DNA of 64,000 nt from Rufibacter immobilis (GTDB taxonomy: Bacteria > Bacteroidota > Bacteroidia > Cytophagales > Hymenobacteraceae): the NCBI RefSeq assembly GCF_003721565.1, contig NZ_RJJE01000009.1:1178934-1242933 (forward strand), written 5' to 3'. This document shows, piece after piece, positions 33,856-42,406 of the stretch. The notes under the pieces are model-generated. The model was not told the DNA's origin. It did not search any database and saw nothing but the letters and a program-made list of their open reading frames with translations. Position numbers and translations under genes: made by a program. Numbering within the stretch: the first letter of the stretch is position 1; every line of letters starts with the position of its first letter.

Positions 33856-33901
33856 ATGTCGTTTAGGGGCTCTTTTTCTGAAAACAGCCCCTAAACGACA
33901 T
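33856..33901. repeat. Dispersed palindrome between convergent recX and DUF4230 genes
   Basis: ATGTCGTTTAGGGGCTCTTTTT pairs with the arm ending CAGCCCCTAAACGACAT, with a single CT/CA mismatch. The outer ATGTC/GACAT is locus-specific. It is 8 bases after recX and 5 bases after the DUF4230 stop, the only candidate terminator for both. Confidence 0.92.
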
Positions 33902-33905
33902 TGGC

Positions 33906-34550
33906 TTACCTTTTCTTGAGTACCGGCGGAGGGGCCATGGTTTCCTGCGGCATGAGGTAGACTTTGCGGCCGGTCATGTTCTCCAGCATAGGCTTCAGAA
34001 TTTTCTCGGCGTTCACGGAGGTTTGCTTCAGAATACCGCTGTTGAGCGCCGCCTGCTTTACGTTCGCCTCGGCGTATTTATAGCCTTCGTCCACCAGATC
34101 GGCATCCCGGAAATAGGTGTTCTCCTTGCTGAAGACTTTGGACTGGGTGTGGTCTATGCGGTAATAGCAAATCTCAGGGGCCGGCAAACTCACGTGCAGC
34201 ACCGAGTCGCCAATAAAATGCAGATCACTGGGCTTTAGTTTTTGCAGGTCAATACAGCCCACGGCTTCGCCGCCCACAATGAGCGCCACTTTAGAGTCGG
34301 GCAGAAACCGGGACACTTCCTTCTTGTATTCCACCACATCTTTAAAGTTGAACCGCACCAGTTCCAGTTTGCCCATTTCCTCAATCTTGGTGAGCACGGT
34401 ATTATGGTTTATCTCTACGCGGGGTTCCTCCTTGGGCGCCAGGAAATCCCGCACCGGGGTAAGCAGAAAACGCCAGGCTAACCCCACCGCCACCAAAAGC
34501 AGCACCCAGGGAATAAGCTTACGAAGCACAAAAAGTAGACGCATTGACAA
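33906..34550 (-). CDS. DUF4230 domain-containing membrane-anchored protein
   Basis: The 214-residue protein has one N-terminal membrane segment (about residues 7-27, LRKLIPWVLLLVAVGLAWRF) and a periplasmic domain containing NTVLTKIEEMGKLELVRFNFKDVVEYK and ALIVGGEAVGCIDLQKLKPSD, as in DUF4230. The function of the family is unknown. It is convergent with recX. Confidence 0.85.
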   Translation of the reverse strand: MSMRLLFVLRKLIPWVLLLVAVGLAWRFLLTPVRDFLAPKEEPRVEINHNTVLTKIEEMGKLELVRFNFKDVVEYKKEVSRFLPDSKVALIVGGEAVGCIDLQKLKPSDLHFIGDSVLHVSLPAPEICYYRIDHTQSKVFSKENTYFRDADLVDEGYKYAEANVKQAALNSGILKQTSVNAEKILKPMLENMTGRKVYLMPQETMAPPPVLKKR

Positions 34551-34601
34551 AAGATAGATGTACCCTTCTATATGCGAAAACCTTGCCGAAGGTTTTCTTT
34601 A

Positions 34602-34641
34602 CCGTTTAGCCGCCGTTTTTTCAGAATTTGGCCCAAAACGG
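34602..34641. repeat. Dispersed palindrome, variant copy
   Basis: CCGTTTAGCCGCCG and GGCCCAAAACGG flank TTTTTTCAGAATTT. The pairing is partial. A separate small hairpin (AAAACCTT/AAGGTTTT, 34577-34596) is next to it. Confidence 0.6.
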
Positions 34642-34670
34642 CAGAACCTCCGCAAGCCCCTGAAATTTTG

Positions 34671-34678
34671 TACCTTTG
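34671..34678 (+). promoter_or_regulatory. Promoter -7 box (TACCTTTG) for the first glycosyltransferase-like gene
   Basis: TACCTTTG lies 25 bases before the ATG at 34703. It overlaps a possible TTG start at 34676, which it therefore excludes. Confidence 0.5.
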
Positions 34679-34702
34679 AAGCACCTCCGGCAGGTTAACT
34701 CT

Positions 34703-35836
34703 ATGACAAAGATAACGGCGACAAAGGCCCTGCTGGTGCTGGGTTGGCTTCTACTGCAGTTCCTGCTTTTTCAGCACTACGGCGTGCGGATTGTGTATGA
34801 CAGCCACCGGTTTATTCTTTTCACCAATGAGGTATTGGCGGGCCAACCGGTTACCTACCCGCAGGTGTGGCGTTACGTGGGGTACCCAGGGTTTCTGCTG
34901 CCCTTCTTTGGGCTGGGCGCCTCGCTGCAACTAGTGGTGGCGGCGCAGATGGCGGTCTCGGGTCTGGCGGCTTTTTTCCTGCACAAGGCGGCCAAACACC
35001 TCACCGGCAACGCCTGGCTGGCCCTCCTTGCCACCGCCCTTTATGCCCTCAACCCCGATCTACAGGCCTGGAACTGCTATATCCTCACAGACTCCCTGTT
35101 TACCAGTTTTTCTACCATCTGCCTCAGTCTGTTGCTCCTGCCCAAGCGCCGTTCTCTCTGGATCGGGTTTGCGCTTACGCTTCTCTGGGCCGTGCTGGTG
35201 AGGCCGAACGGTTTCATCTTACTGTTTGCAACGGCCACCTATTTAATCTCTACCTACAGGCCGTTCAGGGCGTACAATAAATGGGTTTTAGGCACCGTGG
35301 GGCTGCTGGCGGCGGTTGGGTTTTATGTTGTGCTGGACAGGTTTCTGCTGAAGGCCTTCATGCTCATGATCCCGTATGAACGCGGCGACCTCATTTATGG
35401 CTATTACGGCTTTGTCCTGAACCAGTACCACCAGCCCCAGATGCCGCCTCCCACGCTTACCCAACTGGGGCAAGTACTCTGGTTTTTCTGGTACAACCCC
35501 CTGTACTTTCTGGGCATGGCCCTGCTGAAAGGCTTTTTCTTTTTTGCGCACATAAAGCCGTTTTACTCGCTGGCGCACAATGTAGCCATTATCCTTTTTC
35601 TGGTGCCCGTGTATGCTTTTGCCTGGGCTGGTTGGCGGCGCGGTCAGCTGCCAACATCTGTAAAAGCGTTGCTGCTTACGCCGGTTCTGTGGCAGGCAGG
35701 CATTACTATGCTCACCATTGAAGACTGGGATGGCCGATGGCTTTATCCGGTTTTACCATCGTTTCTGCTGTTGGCTGCGGTGGGAGTGCAGTCGCGTTTT
35801 CCGTTGGTCTTTAACCGTTCCGCCCTTGGCTCCTAA
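34703..35836 (+). CDS. Polytopic membrane protein, GT-C-like glycosyltransferase family, copy 1
   Basis: The 377-residue protein has about nine membrane segments. It has a periplasmic-loop pattern early (DSHRFILFTNEVLAGQP) and motifs LTDSLFTSFSTICLSLLL, VRPNG, LWFFWYNPLYFLGMALLKG and a final EDWDGRWLYPVLPSFLLLAAVGV. The layout resembles GT-C enzymes that use polyprenyl-phosphate sugars, but no catalytic acidic pair could be confirmed. It shares these motifs in the same order with the next gene, so the two are tandem paralogues. Confidence 0.75.
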   Translation: MTKITATKALLVLGWLLLQFLLFQHYGVRIVYDSHRFILFTNEVLAGQPVTYPQVWRYVGYPGFLLPFFGLGASLQLVVAAQMAVSGLAAFFLHKAAKHLTGNAWLALLATALYALNPDLQAWNCYILTDSLFTSFSTICLSLLLLPKRRSLWIGFALTLLWAVLVRPNGFILLFATATYLISTYRPFRAYNKWVLGTVGLLAAVGFYVVLDRFLLKAFMLMIPYERGDLIYGYYGFVLNQYHQPQMPPPTLTQLGQVLWFFWYNPLYFLGMALLKGFFFFAHIKPFYSLAHNVAIILFLVPVYAFAWAGWRRGQLPTSVKALLLTPVLWQAGITMLTIEDWDGRWLYPVLPSFLLLAAVGVQSRFPLVFNRSALGS

Positions 35837-35867
35837 GCTCTCCTCCCGCTTATCAGCCTGGCGAAAT

Positions 35868-37031
35868 ATGGGCCTGGTGGCGCTTCCGGTGGTGGTCTGG
35901 TTCCTGCTGCAATGGTTTCTCTACCGAAGATCAGGCATCCAGATCCCGGCCGACGCGATTTTCCGCTACATCCCCTATGCCCAGGAAATTGCGCAGAACT
36001 TCCATTATGACCTGGGCCAGGACATCCGGTACGCGGGCTACACGTCTGTAATGGCGCTGTTCATGAAAGCGGGGTTACCGTTTGGGTATCTGGTGGGGTT
36101 TCAGGTGTTGCTTTCTTTGGTGGCCTTATTTCTGGTGCAGCGCATGGTGGTAGTGCTTACCAACAGCCGTCTCTGTGCCTTTGCGGCCGCGTTGCTGGCG
36201 GCCTCCAGCCAGGATATACAGCAGTGGAATTTCTATCTCTTAACCGAATCCCTTTTCACCAGCACCCTGGTCTGCTGCGTAGCTGTTCTGGTGCTTTGCA
36301 AGACCCGGAAGATGCGACTGCTCAGCCTCCCGCTGTGGCTGTTCCTCTGCCTGGTGCGGCCCAACGGGTTCATAGCCGTAGCCGCGGCGGCGGTTTACTA
36401 TCTGGCGGAATATCTGGAACGGGCATCCCCCCAGGACCGCCGAAGAATGTTCTGGGCGGTGGGCGGCGTGGGCGTACTGTTTCTGTTGCTCCTGAACCAG
36501 CTGCTGGGCCCCTTTACCCTGGTAGAGACGTACGCCCGCGGCGAGATTATTTACGGCACCGCCTACTCCAGTCTCACGCCACCGGGGTCCACCATGTACC
36601 GTCTGGTGCCACCTAGTACGCTCCAGATGCCGCCCGCAGATGCTCCGGCGGTGGAAAAACTTGCGCTTTTCTTTTGGTACAACCCTGTTTATTTCCTGAA
36701 GTTGGCTTTTGTGAAGGGGGCTGTCTTTCTGGCCTTCGCCAAACCATATTTCTCCAAGGCGCACAATGTCTTCATCTTCTTCACGGTTTACCCCTGTTAT
36801 CTTCTCTCCGGCTGGGCTCTGCGCCGTAAGAGGAATGCGCCGGCAATACTGGCTTTCTTCACCATTATAGGCCTACAGACACTCATGGTCATGTTCACGG
36901 TGGAAGACTGGGACTGCCGGTTTATGGCTCCCATACTGCCGTTCATTTTCATGCTGGCCGCCGTAGGTGTAAAGCAGATCTGGGGGCACCGCCTCCCCGC
37001 CTGGGACAAGATTCACCCAAAGATAGATTAG
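35868..37031 (+). CDS. Polytopic membrane protein, GT-C-like glycosyltransferase family, copy 2
   Basis: From the ATG at 35868 the product is 387 residues with about nine membrane segments. It repeats the motifs of copy 1: LLTESLFTSTLVCCVAVLVL, VRPNG, LFFWYNPVYFLKLAFVKG, KPYFSKAHNV and EDWDCRFMAPILPFIFMLAAVGV. A TTG at 35826 would overlap the first gene by 11 bases and is a possible start. Its stop codon overlaps that of the convergent desulfhydrase gene (TTAG, 37028-37031), so no terminator separates them. Confidence 0.75.
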   Translation: MGLVALPVVVWFLLQWFLYRRSGIQIPADAIFRYIPYAQEIAQNFHYDLGQDIRYAGYTSVMALFMKAGLPFGYLVGFQVLLSLVALFLVQRMVVVLTNSRLCAFAAALLAASSQDIQQWNFYLLTESLFTSTLVCCVAVLVLCKTRKMRLLSLPLWLFLCLVRPNGFIAVAAAAVYYLAEYLERASPQDRRRMFWAVGGVGVLFLLLLNQLLGPFTLVETYARGEIIYGTAYSSLTPPGSTMYRLVPPSTLQMPPADAPAVEKLALFFWYNPVYFLKLAFVKGAVFLAFAKPYFSKAHNVFIFFTVYPCYLLSGWALRRKRNAPAILAFFTIIGLQTLMVMFTVEDWDCRFMAPILPFIFMLAAVGVKQIWGHRLPAWDKIHPKID

Positions 37032-37939
37032 TCTATAAAACCCAGATTTAGGTTATACCGCTGCGCGTAGCCAGCCCAGCCCTGCTGCCCGCCGGTGTGC
37101 ACCGCCACTAATTTTGTGCCGCGAGTAAAATAATCCTGCATGATGAGGTCAAACACGCCATAGAGCATTTTTCCGGTGTATACAGGGTCCAGCAGAATGC
37201 CCTGCGTGGCATGAAAGTCCTGAATAAAAGTGAGAAGCTCCGGAGTATGCTTGGCGTAACCGCCGAAATGATACCCGGTCTGTAACTCCCAATTCTGGTA
37301 GGCTTGCCCGGTATACGCCTGCACCAGTTGAGCGACTTCAGGCTGCAGAAACTCGCCTCCCTTGAGCGCCGGGAAACCGAGGATACTTCCCTTCCCCTTG
37401 GCTCCCGCCACTATACCGGCCAGGGTGCCGCCGGTGCCGGCCGCCACGCAGAGCACATCCCAGGGCTGGGTCAGTTCATACACTATCTCGGTGCAGCCTT
37501 TTACGGCCAACAGGTTGGTACCGCCTTCGGGGAGCAGGTAGGGTTTAGGGGCCGCTTTTTCAATTTCGGCCCGAAACTGGAGGTCGTTCCGAAGCCTGTA
37601 TTGAGTGCGGTTGAGGTACCGCAGTTCCATTCCGCAGCCGGTGGCGTACTGCAGCGTGGGGTTTAGGGGAAGGATTTCCTCGCCTCTGATGTAGCCCAGC
37701 GTGGCAAACCCGTACTCCTGCCCGGCAGCGGCCACCGCCGCGATGTGGTTGGAGAAAGCGCCGCCAAAGGTGATCAGTGTCTGGGCTTGTTGTTCCTGCG
37801 CGGCCCTAATGTTGTATTTGAGTTTCCGCCATTTGTTGCCCGGAATACTGGGGTGCAGCAGGTCTTCGCGCAGCACCGCTACCTCCACCCCTTTCTGGGT
37901 GAGTACTGGATCTGAAAGTGGTTGCAGAAACACAGACAT
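37028..37939 (-). CDS. PLP-dependent D-cysteine desulfhydrase / 1-aminocyclopropane-1-carboxylate deaminase-like enzyme
   Basis: The 303-residue protein of the tryptophan-synthase-beta fold has the PLP lysine in HPSIPGNKWRKLKYN (about residue 36). It also has TFGGAFSNHIAAVAAAG, PEGGTNLLAVKG and the phosphate-binding AAGTGGTLAGIVAG. Family members deaminate ACC or desulfurate D-cysteine; most bacterial ones of this type are D-cysteine desulfhydrases. It is on the minus strand and alone. Confidence 0.87.
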   Translation of the reverse strand: MSVFLQPLSDPVLTQKGVEVAVLREDLLHPSIPGNKWRKLKYNIRAAQEQQAQTLITFGGAFSNHIAAVAAAGQEYGFATLGYIRGEEILPLNPTLQYATGCGMELRYLNRTQYRLRNDLQFRAEIEKAAPKPYLLPEGGTNLLAVKGCTEIVYELTQPWDVLCVAAGTGGTLAGIVAGAKGKGSILGFPALKGGEFLQPEVAQLVQAYTGQAYQNWELQTGYHFGGYAKHTPELLTFIQDFHATQGILLDPVYTGKMLYGVFDLIMQDYFTRGTKLVAVHTGGQQGWAGYAQRYNLNLGFID

Positions 37940-37963
37940 ACGGCAAAGAAATCTAAAAAAGAA

Positions 37964-38019
37964 AGCGGTGGGCGTTTAGGGGCTCTTTTTGGAAAAAGAG
38001 CCCCTAAACGCCCACCGCT
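37964..38019. repeat. Dispersed palindrome, perfect with 27-bp arms
   Basis: A perfect 56-bp palindrome with GG at its centre. The usual GTTTAGGGGCTCTTTTT core is extended outward by AGCGGTGGGC and its complement GCCCACCGCT, found at no other copy. It lies 11 bases beyond the yfhO stop (minus strand). Confidence 0.95.
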
Positions 38020-38030
38020 GCAAACTTCAG

Positions 38031-40448
38031 TTATACGTGAGCAGGTTTCCGGCGGAAGCCATACACCACCGCCCCTATCAGTCCGGCGAACAGCAACAGC
38101 GACGACACCAGCGCCACCGTGTTGCCCAGGCTGTATTCCTTCGGCTCAAACTTGAACTCAATGACGTGGTTACCGGCCGGCACGTTCATGCCCCGCAGAA
38201 TGTAGTTGGCTCTGAAATGGTCTACCGGCTTTCCGTCCAGGTACGCTTGCCAGCCGTCTGCGTAGTAGATCTCTGAGAAGATGGCTACCACCGGTTGCGC
38301 GGCCACAGCCGTGTATTTGAGGTAGTTAGGCTGGTACTCAATCAGTTTGATGATGGAGCCGGTGGTGGTGTAGCCCTGCGGCTTCACGTTCGGGAATTTA
38401 GAGACGTCCACAATGGCTTCGTGCTTGGCATCAATGCCTTTGAGGGCGGCCAGTTCCTCGTCTGGCGAGTTCACGGCTCTGATCTCATCTACGTACCAGG
38501 CATTACCCAAGTACCCCGGAATCAGTTGCACAGGATTTTGCTCCTGCCCTGTGATGGCGTATTTGGCATTGAGCATGTTGAGCACCTGAATGTTGCCCTG
38601 CGCAATGTGCTGCTCAATCACGTCTTGGTAGCGGCGCAGTTTGGCCCCATGGTACCCGCCAATGGATTTGTGGAAGTACGAGGTGCGGGCATCATTGAAC
38701 GGGTTAGGCACATTGTACACGCGGTAGCTCAGGTCTTTGTCTTGCAGAATAGCCAGGTCAGCGGGCGTAGGCTGGAAGTACGTGGCGCTGTAGTCTTTCT
38801 GGAAGTCGTCGTTGTTGAGGTAACGTTTGTCTACGGTCCAGAGGTCTACCAGAATAAGCAAGCCAATGATGCCCGTAGCCATGAAAGAAGTGAGTTTCTT
38901 CTTGGTGTAGAGGTACAGTGCCCCGGCCGCCAGCAGAATGAACACCAGAGAGCGGAAGGCATCGCCGCGCAGCATGGCCGCCCGGTCTTCCCTGATGGCC
39001 TGGATAGGATACTGGTACTGGGCCAGCTGCTCATCTACGGCACCTACGTAATCAAACGTGCCGCTCAAGACCACCAGCAGCAGGCAAACCCCACCGGTAG
39101 CGCCCAGGGCGATCAACAGTTTCTTCTGAAGGTTCTCAACAGGCTCGTTCTGGATGACCCGGCACAGGGCCAGAATGGCCAGCAGCACCATGGTTATCTG
39201 GGCAATCACCAGCGCCATGCTCACCGCCCTGAACTTGTTGTAGCCCGGGAAGTAGTCAAACATGAAGTAATTGAAGGCCTCAAAGTTCTTGCCCCAGCTC
39301 AGCATAAAGGACAGGATAGTGGCGCTCAAAAGCCAAACCCAGAGACGGCGCGGCGTTACCAGCAAGCCCAGCACAAACAGGAAGCAAATGATAGCCCCCA
39401 TGTACACCGGACCTCCCACAAAGGATTGGTCGCCCCAGTAGAACGGCATGGTGGCGTTCTGCAACTGCGCCTCCGGCACTCCGCCCTGCACTAATTGTTT
39501 ATAGGTTTCAGAGTCTTTCTCCAGTGGCCCCTGTGAGGCGCCGCCGTAGAAATTGGGCACCAAGAGGGTCATGGTTTCGCCCACGCCGTAGCTCCACTGG
39601 AAGGCATATTCCCGGTCAAGACCGGTTCCTACCTCAGCGGCGTCTTTGCCTTGGGTTAGTTCAGAAGCTCCCCTGATGGAATATTTTCCGTACTCAGCGG
39701 TGGTATAGATACGCCCGAAGCTCACACCGGCCGCCAGGGCGGCGCCAAGGGCCAGGATAAGGGTGCGCTTGAAAAAATCTGCTATGCGGCCTTCTTTGGC
39801 CCAGGCCACCAGCTCCACAATCCCGAAGATGAGCACAATGAGCAGCAGGTAATACGTGATCTGCAAGTGGTTCACCCGGATGTGCATGGTTAACCCGAAG
39901 GCGAACAGCGCCGCCCCTATCCAGAGGTTCTTTCTGTAGGCGTGCCACAGCCCGGCCAGCACCAGCGGCAGGTAGGCGATGGCCAGGGATTTGGTATTAT
40001 GCCCGGCTTCCAGAATGGCGAAGTTGTAAGACACGAACGCATAGGCAACGGCTCCTACGGCGGCCAGCATCGGCCGCAGGCCGAACACCACAAACATGAC
40101 ATAGGCGCACACCAGCGTGATGAAGATATTGGAGGCTACCAGCGGCAACCCGGCGGTGAAGAGCGAGTGCACGTACTGGAACAGATCTCCGGAGAACTGC
40201 ACGCTGATGAGGTAGGCGGGCATTCCGCTGAACATGGAGTTGGTCCAGAGGGCTTCCTGGCCGGTACGTTCCCTGAAATCGGCAATCTCCTTGGCTCCGC
40301 CCTGGAACTGCACCACGTCGTGCTGCATGAGGCTTTTGCCGTCAAAGAAGATGGGTGAGAAATAGGCTACTACCAGCAGCAGGAAAAACAGGAGCACCAG
40401 CAGGTGCGGCAACACTTGGCGGTTGAAGTCGAGTTTAGGTGAGGCCAT
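38031..40448 (-). CDS. YfhO family membrane protein
   Basis: The 805-residue protein has about 13 membrane segments and large extracytoplasmic regions, with the N-terminal FFDGKSLMQHDVVQFQGGAKEIADFR, MFSGMPAYLIS and a C-terminal EIYYADGWQAYLDGKPVDHFRANYILRGMNVPAGNHVIEFKFEP. These mark the YfhO family, some members of which are linked to glycosylation of lipoteichoic acid in Firmicutes; in Bacteroidota the role is unknown. The start is taken at the ATG near 40448; another Met five codons upstream is possible. Confidence 0.88.
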   Translation of the reverse strand: MASPKLDFNRQVLPHLLVLLFFLLLVVAYFSPIFFDGKSLMQHDVVQFQGGAKEIADFRERTGQEALWTNSMFSGMPAYLISVQFSGDLFQYVHSLFTAGLPLVASNIFITLVCAYVMFVVFGLRPMLAAVGAVAYAFVSYNFAILEAGHNTKSLAIAYLPLVLAGLWHAYRKNLWIGAALFAFGLTMHIRVNHLQITYYLLLIVLIFGIVELVAWAKEGRIADFFKRTLILALGAALAAGVSFGRIYTTAEYGKYSIRGASELTQGKDAAEVGTGLDREYAFQWSYGVGETMTLLVPNFYGGASQGPLEKDSETYKQLVQGGVPEAQLQNATMPFYWGDQSFVGGPVYMGAIICFLFVLGLLVTPRRLWVWLLSATILSFMLSWGKNFEAFNYFMFDYFPGYNKFRAVSMALVIAQITMVLLAILALCRVIQNEPVENLQKKLLIALGATGGVCLLLVVLSGTFDYVGAVDEQLAQYQYPIQAIREDRAAMLRGDAFRSLVFILLAAGALYLYTKKKLTSFMATGIIGLLILVDLWTVDKRYLNNDDFQKDYSATYFQPTPADLAILQDKDLSYRVYNVPNPFNDARTSYFHKSIGGYHGAKLRRYQDVIEQHIAQGNIQVLNMLNAKYAITGQEQNPVQLIPGYLGNAWYVDEIRAVNSPDEELAALKGIDAKHEAIVDVSKFPNVKPQGYTTTGSIIKLIEYQPNYLKYTAVAAQPVVAIFSEIYYADGWQAYLDGKPVDHFRANYILRGMNVPAGNHVIEFKFEPKEYSLGNTVALVSSLLLFAGLIGAVVYGFRRKPAHV

Positions 40449-40464
40449 GGGGTTTGATTGCAAT

Positions 40465-40495
40465 AAAAAAGCCCGATGCGGCGGGCATCGGGCTT
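40465..40495 (-). terminator. Intrinsic terminator of the fkbM-DUF4834 pair
   Basis: On the minus strand AAGCCCGATGC and GCATCGGGCTT form an 11-bp stem with a short loop, followed by TTTTTTATT. It lies 15 bases after the DUF4834 stop codon and ahead of yfhO. Confidence 0.85.
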
Positions 40496-40509
40496 GAAAG
40501 ATACTCAGT

Positions 40510-40803
40510 TTATTTCACTTCTTCATAATCTATGTACTCGCCGCCGGGGAAGTCTTTGCGCGGACGCTTCTCCTGGGGCACGTAGTCTACCTTTACCTTA
40601 GCGCCCCCGGAAGAAGTTTGGGCCCGGTGCTGCCGGGCCTGCTGGTATTGCTGCTGCTGATGCGGCTGTCCCTGGAAGGTGGCGTATTCCTGGGCCTTGC
40701 GCATCTGTTTCTGGACAAACGTTTTGAGGAGAAAGCGGATGATGTACGGCATTAAGAACCGCAACAGGAACATCACCGCCAGCATGATCAAAATAAATTT
40801 CAC
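40510..40803 (-). CDS. DUF4834 family small membrane protein
   Basis: The 97-residue protein has one strong membrane segment at the start (MKFILIMLAVMFLLRFLMPYIIRFLLKTFV) and a Gln-rich soluble tail ending GGAKVKVDYVPQEKRPRKDFPGGEYIDYEEVK, the signature of DUF4834. Function unknown. The start codon is GTG, overlapping the fkbM stop codon by one base (TAGTG), so translation is probably coupled. Confidence 0.82.
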   Translation of the reverse strand: MKFILIMLAVMFLLRFLMPYIIRFLLKTFVQKQMRKAQEYATFQGQPHQQQQYQQARQHRAQTSSGGAKVKVDYVPQEKRPRKDFPGGEYIDYEEVK

Positions 40804-41555
40804 TAGGCGTTAGGGTTTGGTTTGAAATAAAAGTCGCCGCCCTGGTACTGGTCAATTTCTTGCGGGCTACAGGCAGATAACGTCTGTTTTTCGCTTAACG
40901 TGTACACACCATAGCCTAAACCGGTTAAAATCTCTACCACGGCGCGGCGGTTCTCTGAGCCGTTGAGCTCTGTCTGGATCAACGGTCTGTGGCGTTTTAT
41001 AGTTTCCTGCAGGCGGGCAAACACCTGGTGCTCATAGCCTTCCACGTCGCATTTGATAAAGTCCAGCCGGTCCAGATGGGAGAACAGTTCATCGGGCACG
41101 CGCATTTCCACCTGATAGGTTTGGGCGTACTGCTCCTGCGCCGAGCTCGCGATTTTGGTCATGCCGTGGTGTACCAGCCCGTTGCGCACGGGCGTGCCCA
41201 TCTCAATGGTGGTGTTCTCGCCGCCCAGGGCGTACGGCAACAGCGTGAGGTTGTCTACGCCGCTGGCCCGCACGTTGTCTTGCCAGATGCGCCCGAACAG
41301 CGGCACCGGCTCCACGGCCAGCACCTTGCCGTTCGGCCCGGCCAGCCTGGACAGGAACGTGGAATAATAGCCCAGATTGGCGCCGATGTCCAGACAAGTA
41401 GAACCCGGCCTGATGATTTTTTTCAGGAAGAACAGCTCTGGGTATTTTTCGCGGCCCCGGCCCGAGCCCACCATAATGATGTACATCCGGCTGACCAGCC
41501 TGAGATAGCCCTCAAACCCGAGCGCCTTGACCAATATTTTGCGGAGAAGTTTCAC
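40803..41555 (-). CDS. FkbM family SAM-dependent methyltransferase
   Basis: The 250-residue protein has the Rossmann SAM-binding motif STCLDIGANLGYYSTFLSRLAGPNGKVLAVEP (about residue 52) and the family's LDFIKCDVEGYEHQVFARLQETIKRHRPLIQTEL segment. FkbM proteins O-methylate small molecules or sugars; the acceptor here is unknown. It is the first gene of a pair with DUF4834. Confidence 0.88.
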   Translation of the reverse strand: MKLLRKILVKALGFEGYLRLVSRMYIIMVGSGRGREKYPELFFLKKIIRPGSTCLDIGANLGYYSTFLSRLAGPNGKVLAVEPVPLFGRIWQDNVRASGVDNLTLLPYALGGENTTIEMGTPVRNGLVHHGMTKIASSAQEQYAQTYQVEMRVPDELFSHLDRLDFIKCDVEGYEHQVFARLQETIKRHRPLIQTELNGSENRRAVVEILTGLGYGVYTLSEKQTLSACSPQEIDQYQGGDFYFKPNPNA

Positions 41556-41596
41556 GCGGTAAAGTTCAGGAATCTGAAGAGAGAAAACAAAGGGAT

Positions 41597-41635
41597 GCGT
41601 TTAGGGGCTGTTTTTAGAAAAAGAGCCCCTAAACG
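41597..41635. repeat. Dispersed palindrome upstream of fkbM
   Basis: GCGTTTAGGGGCTGTTTTT pairs with the arm ending GAGCCCCTAAACG (one mismatch). The flanks are not complementary. It is the last copy before the AT-rich island. Confidence 0.88.
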
Positions 41636-41683
41636 GGAGGCGCTTCCTGAAGTGGTGGCTATATAGTATATTGGGTAGCCAAG

Positions 41684-41768
41684 TACGTTTATCTGCCGGT
41701 ACAGGTATGATAAACGTAGGTTTGGTGATAAATATAGGCCGGATAAAGGTAATTGATACGTTTATACT
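41684..41768. repeat. Inverted and direct repeats of TACGTTTAT at the left edge of the AT-rich island
   Basis: TACGTTTATC (41684-41693) and GATAAACGTA (41709-41718) form 10-bp inverted arms with a 15-base spacer, and TACGTTTATA recurs near 41759. The group sits just before the first island gene and could be an operator or a recombination site; which is unknown. Confidence 0.55.
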
Positions 41769-41792
41769 TTAGTTACGCGTAATTGAAAATAG

Positions 41793-42281
41793 ATGAAATT
41801 AGATACTGAAATAAAAATTCTTAGCTGGTATCAGATAATTGGCGGAATCATCGGACTTGGAATGATGATTCAATACATATTACAAACCGAAGCTTTCAAT
41901 GGTTATGCAGTTCTCCTCCTGTTCGTCATGCTAATACTATACTTATTCTCAGTTGCTAGCGGACTAATTTTGCTAAATAACCCTGCAGAAGGAATGCTAC
42001 CCTCCAGAATTAATCAAATCATTCAATTAATTGGTTTCGCCGTTGCGGGCTATAGTTTTCAATATATTTCAGGATTAGGGGTGTCTATCGGTTTCGACAT
42101 AACTGAAGGTATGCTGTTAAAACTAAATGCTGCCTTGTCCAGCTTTGAATATAACTGGAATACGGACCACGATGAAGCTTTCCTTGTTGTCAACATAGTG
42201 CCCTTAGTAGTGATGTATTTGCTAAATAAGATTGGAAACGAATTAGAGCAGGAAAATCCTTCTTTAGAGCTAACAAAATAG
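41793..42281 (+). CDS. Four-helix membrane protein of unknown function in AT-rich island
   Basis: The 162-residue protein has four hydrophobic segments (about residues 12-28, 36-58, 72-93 and 130-145) and no recognisable motif. Base composition is clearly richer in A and T than the genes on either side. The stop codon is followed within 30 bases by the attC-like hairpin at 42307, the arrangement of an integron gene cassette. Confidence 0.65.
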   Translation: MKLDTEIKILSWYQIIGGIIGLGMMIQYILQTEAFNGYAVLLLFVMLILYLFSVASGLILLNNPAEGMLPSRINQIIQLIGFAVAGYSFQYISGLGVSIGFDITEGMLLKLNAALSSFEYNWNTDHDEAFLVVNIVPLVVMYLLNKIGNELEQENPSLELTK

Positions 42282-42306
42282 CACGTGTAAAAATAAAAAC
42301 AACTTC

Positions 42307-42374
42307 GCGTAACAAGGTGCATATGCCATGCTTCGGCCGACGGCCTTGCACGCCTCATGCACTAGACGTTATAC
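42307..42374. repeat. attC-like recombination hairpin (candidate integron cassette end)
   Basis: GCGTAAC (42307-42313) and GTTATAC (42368-42374) are the complementary outer boxes. GTGCAT (42317-42322) and ATGCAC (42357-42362) are the inner ones, with unequal spacers (3 and 5 bases) and an inner TGC/GCA plus GGCC/GGCC stem. Imperfect stems with unpaired bases, TAAC/GTTA ends and position just after a stop codon are hallmarks of attC sites. No integrase gene is in the window. Confidence 0.5.
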
Positions 42375-42406
42375 AATCATAATTCTAAAACGAATAACAA
42401 GTATAA

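Noticed and set aside
37541-37580. GTTTAGGGGCCG...GGCCCGAAAC inside the desulfhydrase gene, like a family palindrome
   Set aside because: It encodes the conserved-looking AEIEKAAPKPYLLPEGG segment in frame and the arms pair poorly; probably coincidence, though a domesticated copy cannot be excluded.
38295-39494. 399-codon plus-strand frame opposite yfhO
   Set aside because: Gln/His/Val-rich shadow translation; yfhO has clear membrane segments and family motifs.
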